64,000 bases of DNA, taken from a virus. The translations under genes and the position numbers were made by a program. Below, one piece after another: positions 8,214 to 16,455 of the stretch. The notes under the pieces are model-generated. The model was not told the DNA's origin and made no database searches. It saw only the letters and a list, made by a program, of their open reading frames with translations. Where the stretch lies: positions 1 to 64,000 of IMG/VR virus record IMGVR_UViG_3300023184_000029, one strand, 5' to 3'. The number at the start of each line of letters is the position of its first letter. Within the stretch, counting starts at the first letter, position 1.

Positions 8214-8864
8214 TTAAATAGTCTTATTTTTCTCAAATAATTCTAAAGAGGCTAAATAATATAGTCTAATACCATAGACTCCAGAATTCTTAAAATTCTC
8301 TATTTGTTTTTCTGTCCAAATATTACCACTACAAATTACCGAAATATCTGACTTAGAAGATAAATATTTAGAAGCAATAATATTATCATTTATATCATCA
8401 ATTAAATGTCCTGTAGAAGGGATAACGGTATTAATGCCAAAAGATTTGAGAATTTGACAAGTTTTAGCTAGTGTTTCATGATTAAACACTCTATATTCTA
8501 ATAGGTATCTTAAATCTACACTATTCGTTTGACATATTTCTAAATTATTTTTTATATCCTCTCTTAATTTATCATATTTTCTATTAGCAATATATTTAGA
8601 TGGAGCAACCATATCTATGGTGGAAGCCCCCGCTTTTATGGCTTGAGATAAACAAAAATTTCTACTCTTTATATCTGATTGGCCATAAGGATAATCTATA
8701 GGACAAGATATATTAATTTTTTTTTCTATTAAATTTTTAATTAAATATAAGTTGTTATGAAAAGTAGATATGGTATCAATATTATATTTGATAACTTTAG
8801 TTATAATATTCTTAATTTCTTCGTCTGATAACGAATAATCATAACAAGCATATTCTATGTGCAT
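8214..8864 (-). CDS. DeoC-like aldolase fold, catalytic lysines absent
   Basis: 216 residues resembling deoxyribose-phosphate aldolase. The GASTIDMVAPSKY segment matches the GADEIDMV block and PIDYPYGQSD resembles the GFPLGA region. INTVIPSTGHL (147-154) matches the KTSTG block, but the Schiff-base lysine position is Ile/Pro. In the following VICSGNIWT the second active-site lysine of the family (VKASGGIRT) is also missing. So the barrel is likely kept but ordinary aldolase chemistry is not expected. It may bind a sugar phosphate or have another lyase role. It lies next to a ClpP-like protease gene. Confidence 0.65.
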   Translation of the reverse strand: MHIEYACYDYSLSDEEIKNIITKVIKYNIDTISTFHNNLYLIKNLIEKKINISCPIDYPYGQSDIKSRNFCLSQAIKAGASTIDMVAPSKYIANRKYDKLREDIKNNLEICQTNSVDLRYLLEYRVFNHETLAKTCQILKSFGINTVIPSTGHLIDDINDNIIASKYLSSKSDISVICSGNIWTEKQIENFKNSGVYGIRLYYLASLELFEKNKTI

Positions 8865-8879
8865 AACTAGATAATATTT

Positions 8880-9560
8880 CTATTTTCTTTTGATGTATGT
8901 TTTTAAGTAATCTATATTTGGAAATTTTTTAGTACCCAAAATACCATCTGCAAAACCGTAATGTACTGCTTCTTCTGCTGTTAATATCCAATCACACTTA
9001 TTCGCCAATTGAGAAACTATATGTTTTTTTGCCATCATTTTTTTCCAATTTTTTTCTTTGGCTATACTACTATTCATACACCTATCTGTAAACATATTAA
9101 TCATCTTATCACATTCTCTCTCGTTCCATTGGATGCCACTGGCAGCAGCTTTAGAATGTTCTTCATTAATACTAAAAGAACCATAATGTATCAATACATT
9201 TGTATTAGACATTAATATTCTTAAGTCCGCCCCTTGTAGTAAAACGCTACTAGAAGATTCTGCTTTAGCATAAGCCAAAATAATAACTTTTGCTTTGGAT
9301 ATTTTCATAGCATCATACATTCCTAAACAATCTTCCCAGTGTCCTCCGGGTAAATGCATATGTACTAAGATAGGATCTAAAGAGAGAAGATTTAGATATC
9401 TTAGATTTTTTTCAAAATTTACTGCTACCCTGTAATCAACCCCACCTTCTTCCTCATTATCTGATAAAAAAGAATGCAGGTAAATTTCTCTATTTGGAAC
9501 ATCAATACTATAGTTATGTATATTGTATAATTCTGAATCTTCTATATTATTGTTTTTCAT
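8880..9560 (-). CDS. ClpP-like serine protease
   Basis: 226 residues of the ClpP/SppA fold. The Ser is expected in AESSSSVLLQG (about Ser103), His125 in NTNVLIHYGSF, and Asp190 in KCDWILTAEEAVHYGFADGIL, closely matching the ClpP AEEAxxYGLxD block. In tailed phages such proteases often act on capsid or scaffold proteins during head maturation; that role is inferred. Its start overlaps the preceding gene's stop. Confidence 0.8.
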   Translation of the reverse strand: MKNNNIEDSELYNIHNYSIDVPNREIYLHSFLSDNEEEGGVDYRVAVNFEKNLRYLNLLSLDPILVHMHLPGGHWEDCLGMYDAMKISKAKVIILAYAKAESSSSVLLQGADLRILMSNTNVLIHYGSFSINEEHSKAAASGIQWNERECDKMINMFTDRCMNSSIAKEKNWKKMMAKKHIVSQLANKCDWILTAEEAVHYGFADGILGTKKFPNIDYLKTYIKRK

Positions 9561-9994
9561 ATTGTATTTTCTATTTCTTCTAGATAAGCATATACATTAC
9601 TATTTATGGTTCTCATAACAACCGAATCTTCAAAAGCTTTGCCTACAGATATTCTAAATCTATATCTAGTAAAAACATCTAATGATTCTACCCCTTCTGC
9701 TTTTTCTATTAAGTATGCTACTTGTTTGGTTATATCAAAATTTGTATGTCCAAGCCAAAAATTAAAAATCTTTCCGCTAGCTGTGTTTTCATTTATAGGT
9801 ATAATTCCCATTGGTGTTGCTATTACTTTTATATTCTTTTTATTAAGCAGAAGTGGCTCTTGGCTATGGTCTATTAGTTCTCCTTCTTCATTTGTATTTT
9901 CTTCACCTTCTCTAGTGCTCTCTGAAAATAAATTATCTATATCATCTATACCAAAGGGGTCTGTCCATTTTTGCCATATTATGAGATTTGTCAT
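9557..9994 (-). CDS. Unknown protein coupled to the ClpP-like gene
   Basis: 145 residues. An acidic low-complexity region (about 22-45, SESTREGEENTNEEGEL) precedes a compact domain (about 54-145) with ATPMGIIPINENTASGK and RYRFRISVGKAFED. Four-base overlap with the ClpP-like gene suggests the two work together, perhaps as a virion component and its protease. No family recognised. Confidence 0.55.
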   Translation of the reverse strand: MTNLIIWQKWTDPFGIDDIDNLFSESTREGEENTNEEGELIDHSQEPLLLNKKNIKVIATPMGIIPINENTASGKIFNFWLGHTNFDITKQVAYLIEKAEGVESLDVFTRYRFRISVGKAFEDSVVMRTINSNVYAYLEEIENTI

Positions 9995-10076
9995 ATTTTT
10001 TTATATAAAAGAGAAAATGGATCTTACTAGGGTTATAGTAAGTCCAAAAAAGATCAAATCCACAGAAACAAGCATC
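9995..10076 (-). other. Gap with possible hairpin
   Basis: No gene. On the minus strand CTTACTA and TAGTAAG (about 10026-10045) can form a seven-base stem with a six-base loop. A T-rich stretch follows but not immediately, so this could be a weak terminator for the upstream genes. Confidence 0.3.
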
Positions 10077-10505
10077 TTATTTAAAAACTTCTGTTGGACG
10101 AATCATTGGTTGGCCACTAATCTTTTTAATGGCCTTCTTTTGATTTTCTTTATGTATTATTTCCCAGAAAAATAGAATATTATCAATAAATAATTGATCT
10201 TTTTCATCCTTGGTTTTTTTAGCATTCTTTTTTAAGAGGCCAAAAATATTATCTGTTAAAGAACCGTCGTTAATATAACATAAAAATTCTGCATATTTTT
10301 CTGCGGTTAAAGTCATCTCATCCAGCGATTGACTACTAATATCTGGTAATTTACACAACACATCTATATCTTGTTTATCGGTAAGATGAAAAGTGATACT
10401 GCCAGTGTAAGCTTCTATATCATTAGATTCTTTTGGTTTTTTATATCCATCATTGATATTAAAGAAGTTTAATAATTTTTTGTAGATTTGTAAAAATAAT
10501 TTCAT
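10077..10505 (-). CDS. Unknown soluble protein
   Basis: 142 residues: a hydrophobic/basic N-terminus (MKLFLQIYKKLLNFF), a beta segment (AYTGSITFHLTDKQDIDV) and a helical basic C-terminal half (LLKKNAKKTKDEKDQ). The first 47 bases overlap the 3-prime end of the upstream gene in another frame. No family recognised. Confidence 0.5.
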   Translation of the reverse strand: MKLFLQIYKKLLNFFNINDGYKKPKESNDIEAYTGSITFHLTDKQDIDVLCKLPDISSQSLDEMTLTAEKYAEFLCYINDGSLTDNIFGLLKKNAKKTKDEKDQLFIDNILFFWEIIHKENQKKAIKKISGQPMIRPTEVFK

Positions 10506-10806
10506 TTGGATAATAGGGTAAAAGAAAAGAGTTTTTAATCTTTGTGTTGAAAGGAGGAACGCAATAGTAAACTATATGTAATTTATTTCCAATAATCTCA
10601 GCATCAGAAATTTTAAATACCACATAATCAGAGGATAAATCTACATATTTTATAAACAAATTAGATAATTCATCATTTATATTAGTTTTATCATCTAGTA
10701 GGATATTAGGAACAGATATTTGTTTTTTATCTATTGATAATATATCATATTTAGATGTTTCTTGATTGAAAATTAAGATATATAAATTAAGAACTGCATT
10801 TATCAT
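10459..10806 (-). CDS. Unknown beta-rich protein
   Basis: 115 residues with alternating hydrophobic strands (LNLYILIFNQETSKYDILSI; KLHIVYYCVPPF). The start vaguely resembles a Nudix-type opening strand pair, but no Nudix box is present. It begins inside the end of the sigma-factor gene (20-base overlap), which suggests translational coupling to it. Confidence 0.5.
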   Translation of the reverse strand: MINAVLNLYILIFNQETSKYDILSIDKKQISVPNILLDDKTNINDELSNLFIKYVDLSSDYVVFKISDAEIIGNKLHIVYYCVPPFNTKIKNSFLLPYYPNEIIFTNLQKIIKLL

Positions 10807-11377
10807 AAGCTTTTATAAGATCCAGCCCTCTCTTTATATTTTGTCTAACTGCTTCCCGAGAAATACCAAACTCCTTACCTATTTCCGATAGTGTTTTATC
10901 TTCAAAATAGTACATTCTAATTTGTGTTTTTTGTTTTACTGATAAGCTATCATTATCTAACAAATCTTTGATAGTTTGTTCTAGATTTGCTAGTCTTTCT
11001 TTTTCTATCAAAAAATCTAAAGGAGACTCGGCACTAGTATCTTCTAACATTTCACTTAATGTTTGATCGTTATCATTATTGTAATCAAGACTAAAATTCT
11101 TTTTCTTCTTATATCTTGTAGTGATATAGGTTTTTATAGCCCAAATAGCACACTGATTTCTATAAGAGTATAAGGTTTTCTTTAGTCCTGTTTTACCCGA
11201 TCTATCGCTATCGTATCTCCAATCTGCATACATAAGAGAAGTAGCAACATCCGATATTGCTTCTTCATTTTTTAACATTTCTGTAGAAAGTCCATTATAG
11301 AATTTCGGGGCAAATTTAGATATTGTCTTTTTTGCCAATGCTATATATGTAGGCAGAGAATCAAACCTTTTTTCCAT
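10787..11377 (-). CDS. Sigma-70 family RNA polymerase sigma factor
   Basis: 196 residues. Residues about 43-90 (SLMYADWRYDSDRSG...YRNQCAIWAIKTYI) fit sigma region 2. Residues about 133-190 fit region 4 with a clear helix-turn-helix: DKTLSEIGKEFGISREAVRQ then NIKRGLDLIKAY. Short two-domain sigma factors redirect host RNA polymerase to phage, usually late, promoters. The neighbouring virion genes lack the strong TTGACA/TATAAT promoters seen at the right of the window, which fits separate control by this factor; that link is inference. Confidence 0.85.
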   Translation of the reverse strand: MEKRFDSLPTYIALAKKTISKFAPKFYNGLSTEMLKNEEAISDVATSLMYADWRYDSDRSGKTGLKKTLYSYRNQCAIWAIKTYITTRYKKKKNFSLDYNNDNDQTLSEMLEDTSAESPLDFLIEKERLANLEQTIKDLLDNDSLSVKQKTQIRMYYFEDKTLSEIGKEFGISREAVRQNIKRGLDLIKAYDKCSS

Positions 11378-11433
11378 TGTTAGTCCTTATTAAATAATTA
11401 GTACGATCTCAAAACGTCCCGATAGAACAACTA

Positions 11434-11856
11434 CTAAGACTTTTTGCTATCTTTTGTTAATTTTTTCCATGCTTCAGGATCTGGCCTATCCTTGTCTCCG
11501 GGCTTGGCGGGCTTATATTTTTTTCCTTCCTTTTCTTTTTTCTTTCGAATATTTTCCCAAAGACCGGGTTTTGATGATCCTTCTGATATATCGTCAGAAT
11601 CAGAGACGTACATGACAAAATCATGAATGGTTCTCATGTAATCCTCTGTAATAGCAATTTTACCCTGTAACCAGCTCTCTGTCAAGTTTTCTTTTACCGA
11701 TGGGTTCTCAAGGGCTTCGAGAATCTCCTGACTATGTTTCATAATAGCTCTTAACGAGCCTGTACTCATATCATAGAAATCCTGTTTGTATTCTTTGATG
11801 TCTTGTTCCGATAGGGCTTTCTGGATAGAGTCTAGTATATCATATGATCTGTTCAT
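11434..11856 (-). CDS. Conserved phage protein (head-associated type)
   Basis: 140 residues. An N-terminal helical domain (GSLRAIMKHSQEILEAL, then NLTESWLQGKIAITEDYM) is followed by a basic tail with GKKYKPAKPGDKDRPDPEAW. I recognise this combination from hypothetical proteins of large T4-like and freshwater phages, often near capsid genes; the function is not known to me. It overlaps the PAP2 gene start by four bases. Confidence 0.6.
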   Translation of the reverse strand: MNRSYDILDSIQKALSEQDIKEYKQDFYDMSTGSLRAIMKHSQEILEALENPSVKENLTESWLQGKIAITEDYMRTIHDFVMYVSDSDDISEGSSKPGLWENIRKKKEKEGKKYKPAKPGDKDRPDPEAWKKLTKDSKKS

Positions 11857-12497
11857 AGTATTTTCTCTTTTAGTTTATTAAATAAAAATGTTGATAATAT
11901 TATTGAGGCGTTATTGTCCGAAGGATAATGCACTCCTTGTAAAACTCTTGCTTTGGCTGTCTTGTATACTAAATCATCGAGTTGGTTGGTTTTTATTAGA
12001 GGATAAGTTTCTTTAAGTATCAAAGCTACTAATTTGCTATACACCGTATGTCCAGAAGGATATGAAGCAGTGTGATGAGTGTCTGTTACTAGTACATCTA
12101 TATTTAAGTCATAATATGGGGCTAGTTGTGCTGGTCTTGGTCTGTTCCATAATCCTTTGATATTTAATAATATAGGCTCTATGATTGTATAAAACTCATT
12201 AATTTTATCAACAGGATAATTTATATTATATTTATCAAGCAAATCAATAAATATATCATCTAAATTTTGATCTATATTATATACTATTTCTATATCAGTT
12301 TTGTTCCTACTAATAGAAGCATTATATACTACTTTTAATTCTTCCAATGTTTTTTTACTAGTATTAGCTGGAGGAGGAGGAATTATCTCTTTCCAGTTAA
12401 AATCCACAATGTCAGGAACAGGTTGTTCTGTATAAACACTATCATAACCTAGATTCTCTATTTTTTTATATTTTAATAGAGCATTTAAGTTTATCAT
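11853..12497 (-). CDS. PAP2 / vanadium-haloperoxidase superfamily phosphatase
   Basis: 214 residues with the acid-phosphatase signature in order: K114 through RPRP at 119-122, SYPSGHT at 146-151, and ARVLQGVHYPSDN with Arg184 and His190. These residues bind phosphate and make the His-nucleophile/acid pair. No membrane spans are visible, so it resembles soluble class A acid phosphatase or haloperoxidase-like forms rather than lipid phosphatases. It is coupled to the ferritin-like gene. The substrate is unknown. Confidence 0.8.
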   Translation of the reverse strand: MINLNALLKYKKIENLGYDSVYTEQPVPDIVDFNWKEIIPPPPANTSKKTLEELKVVYNASISRNKTDIEIVYNIDQNLDDIFIDLLDKYNINYPVDKINEFYTIIEPILLNIKGLWNRPRPAQLAPYYDLNIDVLVTDTHHTASYPSGHTVYSKLVALILKETYPLIKTNQLDDLVYKTAKARVLQGVHYPSDNNASIILSTFLFNKLKEKIL

Positions 12498-13072
12498 ACT
12501 TGAATACTTAAGAAGTTATCTAAGCCCATTTGTTCTATAAGTTTGAGATAACCTTCATACAATACAATGCCATCCTCACTTCCTTGCAACAGAGGAATCA
12601 TAATATTAGCAGTTAGTTCGTCTCCGACAGCTCTGGCTGCTACTATTGTTGCTCTTTCTGCTGCCGAAGCTTCTTTAACAGAATTTAGATTATATTGGAT
12701 TAATCCCAGCATATCATGGCGACTCCATGCCGGAGGACTAACCATTAAAGGTTGATAATCAGCATCAAAAAACTCTAATCTTTGCAGATTAATCATAGCG
12801 TGTTTATGTTCTTCTTCGGCATCGGCTTTAATAGCTTCTGCTAGTTTTTTATAGCCCCATCTTTCTAGATGTATAGCTTGAGCTGATAATACTGTGGTTT
12901 GTTGCCAGTGAATATTCAAAGATTTTTTGAGTAATTCAATAACATTTTCATTAGTGTATCCTTCTACGCTTTGAGCTACGGATTCTTGTGCTGATTCTGT
13001 ATTCATTGGTTCTACTTTTCCTTCTTGTGCTTCTAATAGTTCAGAAATTGGTTTTATCATTTTATTCACCAT
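12494..13072 (-). CDS. Bacterioferritin/Dps-like protein with altered ferroxidase site
   Basis: 192 residues. After a 35-residue acidic leader, a four-helix bundle aligns with bacterioferritin: LERWGYKKLAEAIKADAEEE matches the second helix, and the end IEQMGLDNFLSIQ matches the family's IQKMGLQNYL. The EEEHKHA pair is kept (Glu51/His54 equivalents). By my alignment, though, the first-helix Glu is His, and the last-helix Glu/His pair is Ser/Gly. Iron oxidation may therefore be lost or changed. It could store metal, protect DNA, or be structural; context gives no clue. Confidence 0.7.
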   Translation of the reverse strand: MVNKMIKPISELLEAQEGKVEPMNTESAQESVAQSVEGYTNENVIELLKKSLNIHWQQTTVLSAQAIHLERWGYKKLAEAIKADAEEEHKHAMINLQRLEFFDADYQPLMVSPPAWSRHDMLGLIQYNLNSVKEASAAERATIVAARAVGDELTANIMIPLLQGSEDGIVLYEGYLKLIEQMGLDNFLSIQV

Positions 13073-13623
13073 GACTTACAAGCCCAATATCGGGCTTTAT
13101 ATTTGGGACCAGGACTATCACATCTCATTCTTGCTCTAAAACTTTTTCTACGGGCTGGAATATCTTTTTTTATTTCCATATTAGGATCGCCAAACCTTAC
13201 AATAACAACTTTTCCGCTGTCATTTTTTACATAAACAGCAAACTTTTTTGGACCATCTGGAGTTCTAAATGGTTTGTTAAGCGTTACTTTTCTTCCTTGG
13301 TATTCTGATGCTGTGATATGAGAAACGTCGTAAGTTTCTAGTTCCTCTCCAACATCAATATAGTCTTGGTCATTTGGGATAAATAGATTTGATAGTGTCA
13401 ATTCTTCCGTTTCCCCACATTCTTCACAGTCAAAAGCTATTAAAAACCCTAGAGTTTCCAGGAATTGATTAAATATTGATCCTTTTGTTTTTTTTGTTTG
13501 ACCAAGACAAACGGCCACTCTTTGTTTGTTGTCTGGATAATCCTTCTTCATCACATCATCTCCCATACAACGGGAAACAAATTTTTGACTATCTTCATTT
13601 TTTTCTGGTTTTGGAATTGGCAT
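13066..13623 (-). CDS. Phage protein with DUF6321-like C-terminal domain
   Basis: 185 residues. The N-terminus (MPIPKPEKNEDSQKFVSRCM then RVAVCLGQTKK) is the short head-gene segment often found at the start of phage capsid or prohead-protease proteins. The C-terminus (KKFAVYVKNDSGKVVIVRFG, DPNMEIKKDIPARRKSFRAR, YWACKSW) matches what I know as DUF6321. The family function is undetermined; structural or head-assembly roles are plausible. AAGGAGATACTATTT precedes the start, and a TATAAAT box lies at 13646-13652. Confidence 0.7.
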   Translation of the reverse strand: MPIPKPEKNEDSQKFVSRCMGDDVMKKDYPDNKQRVAVCLGQTKKTKGSIFNQFLETLGFLIAFDCEECGETEELTLSNLFIPNDQDYIDVGEELETYDVSHITASEYQGRKVTLNKPFRTPDGPKKFAVYVKNDSGKVVIVRFGDPNMEIKKDIPARRKSFRARMRCDSPGPKYKARYWACKSW

Positions 13624-13642
13624 AAATAGTATCTCCTTGATA

Positions 13643-14692
13643 TTAATTTATACACCCTGAAATTATATCGGCTGAGTTTTTCCAAGAATATATTTGAGCC
13701 GTTTTTAAGCCATTTTCATTAGTACTAATTCTGTTTTTGTAGACATGTCTCATATAATCTATAGTTTGATCTATTTGTTTTTTTTCTATTTTAGCCCAAT
13801 TTCCTTGTCCTTGAAAAGCTTTTCCGTCGTATGCTTCTTCTGTGCTGTCAATATCAATAAGATAGCAATTATCACTATTACAGAATTCAGTATGTGCAGA
13901 ATAATTTGTAGCTATAGCGGGTTTATTCATCGCCATAGTTTCAAGAAGCTCCATATTCCATCCCTCTGCTCTGCTGATATATAATCCACAATCACTTTGA
14001 GATATTATATCTGCAATATCTATATGAGTATTTACTCCCGGTATTACTTTTATATTAGGATAATAATATAATTTTTTCCACTTAGCTATCTCTTCACTAT
14101 TAGAGTAACTATTAGTATTTTCTGACGCAAGAATCCATAGTTCTACGTCTTTTTCGTTCGGGAAAGCTTGTTTAAAAATTTGTGGTAAAATATCATGACT
14201 TTTTCTAATTTCCCATTTTCCTATGGTTAGAAAAATATAATTATTATTTATTTTAGGTTTTGGTTTAAAAACATCAGTATCAACACCCAATGGAACAACA
14301 CTGGTCGGGGTTTTGATACCATTTTTGTATATTATAGACTGCGCCCATTTGCTAGATACAAAGAGAGTATCTGGTATGCTCATATGTTTTTTTTCTATAT
14401 TATTAAAAGTATCCAGCTCAAAAAATGGATAAGCATAATATGCTCCTTTGCCAATATGACTAGCCAAATCAAATTGATGCCAAATTTTTAATAACGGAGC
14501 ATGAATATCGAATGATTGCTGTTTTTCATATACATTTTTAATTATATCGAAATCTAGCTGATTGGTTACTCCGGGTTCTCCAATAGGGAAATATGATACG
14601 TTATATTTTTTATTTAATTCTTTGAGTATATTCAAAGATGCTATACCGTATCCTGTTTGATTGATTGGACAATTTATATTAAGATTTTTCAT
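13643..14692 (-). CDS. GT-B glycosyltransferase (GT4-like)
   Basis: 349 residues. The N-terminal Rossmann domain opens with NINCPINQTGYGIASLNIL, and a VPLGVDTDVFKP linker comes before the second domain, as in GT4 enzymes. The C-terminal domain has IFLTIGKWEIRKS and the nucleotide-sugar-binding SRAEGWNMELLETMAMNKP (E-x7-E motif). It would transfer a sugar from a nucleotide donor in the cytosol. Its start overlaps the GMP reductase gene. Likely part of the wider glycosylation set further right. Confidence 0.85.
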   Translation of the reverse strand: MKNLNINCPINQTGYGIASLNILKELNKKYNVSYFPIGEPGVTNQLDFDIIKNVYEKQQSFDIHAPLLKIWHQFDLASHIGKGAYYAYPFFELDTFNNIEKKHMSIPDTLFVSSKWAQSIIYKNGIKTPTSVVPLGVDTDVFKPKPKINNNYIFLTIGKWEIRKSHDILPQIFKQAFPNEKDVELWILASENTNSYSNSEEIAKWKKLYYYPNIKVIPGVNTHIDIADIISQSDCGLYISRAEGWNMELLETMAMNKPAIATNYSAHTEFCNSDNCYLIDIDSTEEAYDGKAFQGQGNWAKIEKKQIDQTIDYMRHVYKNRISTNENGLKTAQIYSWKNSADIISGCIN

Positions 14693-15749
14693 ATATTCTA
14701 TTATGGGTGTCGTTGACTAGTATAAATGTTGTTTTTTTACCAAAATCTTTAATTTTAGAAGCTCCGATATATGTGCAAGCGCTTCTTATTCCTCCAAATA
14801 TATCTTTGAGAACTTCCGATACTGGTCCCTTATAGGGAACCTTAACACATTTTCCTTCACTGGTTCTATAGTGAGCCACTCCGTTATTATGCTTGTGCAT
14901 AGCTTCTTGAGAACTCATACCGTAGAATTTTAATGATACTTTTCTTTTTTCTGTTTGTTCGTATTCCCACTCTCCCTCGCACTCGTCAGTGCCTGCAAAA
15001 AATCCACCACACATTACAAAATCAGAATTACAACCAAAAGCTTTGCATATGTCTCCAACACTTTTACATCCCCCATCAGCACAAATGTGTCCACCAAGAC
15101 CATGTGCGGCATCAGAACACTCCATTATAGCAGATGCTTGAGGGTAGCCTACTCCAGTTTTTAATCTGGTGGTGCAGACAGAGCCTGGGCCTATACCTAT
15201 TTTAGCAATATCTATTTTTCCATGTAATAATAGTTCTTCTACCATTTCTGGTGTTACAACATTACCCGCCATAATAATAATATCTTCATAAAGTTTTCTA
15301 ATATGAGCGACAGTTTTTACAAACTTCTCACTGTACCCATTTGCAACGTCCACACAAATATTTGGTAATTCATCTCCTCTATCTCTAAGATTATTAAAAA
15401 TATGTGTTAGTTTCTCAATATCATTAGTGGTAGTTCCTGTGGAATAAAATGCTAAATTTCTATATGGTATATCTTTATTGGAATAAAAATTAATTAACTG
15501 TTCATTCGAGTAGTGCTTATGTAATGCTACTATGGCTTCTTGATTACATACCTCTTTTACCATAGCAAATGTTCCTGTAGTATCCATATTAGCAACCATA
15601 ATTGGTACGGCAGAAATTTTTCTAGGAGAATGTAAAAAATGGAAATCTCTGACAACAGACACTTCTGATCTGCTAGATAAATTAGATCTTTTTGGTTTTA
15701 TTAGGATATCGTCAAAATCTAATTTTATATCGGTTATAATTTTTTGCAT
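14679..15749 (-). CDS. guaC: GMP reductase
   Basis: 356 residues, close to the family length of about 347. It carries the GuaC/IMPDH barrel with catalytic Cys192 in GIGPGSVCTTRLKTGVGYP, the flavin-free GMP reductase signature DAAHGLGGHICADGGC, KFYGMSSQEAMHKH, VPYKGPVSEVLKDI, and GGIRSACTYIGASK. The CBS domains of IMP dehydrogenase are absent. GMP reductase makes IMP and ammonia from GMP with NADPH, feeding adenine nucleotide synthesis. In a phage with an AT-rich genome this could shift purine pools toward A. Confidence 0.92.
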   Translation of the reverse strand: MQKIITDIKLDFDDILIKPKRSNLSSRSEVSVVRDFHFLHSPRKISAVPIMVANMDTTGTFAMVKEVCNQEAIVALHKHYSNEQLINFYSNKDIPYRNLAFYSTGTTTNDIEKLTHIFNNLRDRGDELPNICVDVANGYSEKFVKTVAHIRKLYEDIIIMAGNVVTPEMVEELLLHGKIDIAKIGIGPGSVCTTRLKTGVGYPQASAIMECSDAAHGLGGHICADGGCKSVGDICKAFGCNSDFVMCGGFFAGTDECEGEWEYEQTEKRKVSLKFYGMSSQEAMHKHNNGVAHYRTSEGKCVKVPYKGPVSEVLKDIFGGIRSACTYIGASKIKDFGKKTTFILVNDTHNRIYEKS

Positions 15750-15757
15750 TCTACTTC

Positions 15758-16213
15758 CTATTTGGGTATATTAATTTTATTCTTATCATTAAAATACTGA
15801 TTTCCATAACTAACAAAAATTTCTTCACCTATTGCTATATCTTCTACACATATAACATCAGCAAATAATTGAGTATAATTAAATTTCCATATAGCATTTG
15901 GTTTATCCTGATGATTGTATAGCATACCGTATCCTAAAACCATATGTAATAGAAAACCATGAGTCTGACAATCTTTACATGGACAAGGAGGTTGAGCATA
16001 CATGTAATTAAAAATTTGAGGATCTAATTGGTATTTAGATCGATATTCCATTAATATTAATGGACATCTTTCTATAAGCTCATTTTTACCAATATTTTCG
16101 GTGGCAAAAACGCCCCTGCCATGAATCTTAGAATCGCCAACTATAATAGAAGTGTGCTGAATATAATTTAATTTTCTAGGATCATCTGGTCTTGTTTTAT
16201 GTTCAAGATTCAT
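15758..16213 (-). CDS. SET-domain protein 1
   Basis: 151 residues with SET motifs: KIHGRGVFATENI (29-41), YNHQDKPNA (99-107, matching the NHxxxPN motif) and GEEIFVSYGNQYF near the end. SET proteins transfer methyl groups from SAM to lysine. Cysteines at PCPCKDC (77-82) may bind zinc. The target could be a host or virion protein. It overlaps the next gene by four bases. Confidence 0.78.
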   Translation of the reverse strand: MNLEHKTRPDDPRKLNYIQHTSIIVGDSKIHGRGVFATENIGKNELIERCPLILMEYRSKYQLDPQIFNYMYAQPPCPCKDCQTHGFLLHMVLGYGMLYNHQDKPNAIWKFNYTQLFADVICVEDIAIGEEIFVSYGNQYFNDKNKINIPK

Positions 16214-16455
16214 AGTATTTCTTTTAGAAAAGTATCTGTATCATAGCATGTAAAATTTTTATTCCATCCAGACTCACTTATACAAATTTTTATACTAGTT
16301 AAAAGCCCTTTACCTGAGTATAATTTAAGTCCATCAACTATCGCTGTATAGTGGTTCTCTCTTTGTATAATATATTTTATTTGTCCAGATTTTACATAAT
16401 ATTTTGGCATTAATTCTCTAAACGTTAAAAAATTGCCATCTTTTGTACGATTCAA
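16210..16455 (-). CDS. Small unknown protein
   Basis: 81 residues, beta-rich (QIKYIIQRENHYTAIVDGLK). It overlaps the upstream deoxyribosyltransferase-like gene by 38 bases and the SET gene by four. No family recognised. Confidence 0.5.
   Translation of the reverse strand: MNRTKDGNFLTFRELMPKYYVKSGQIKYIIQRENHYTAIVDGLKLYSGKGLLTSIKICISESGWNKNFTCYDTDTFLKEIL

Noticed and set aside
10459-10806. Nudix hydrolase
   Set aside because: The first strands look similar but the GxxxxxExxxxxxxREUxEExGU box is absent.
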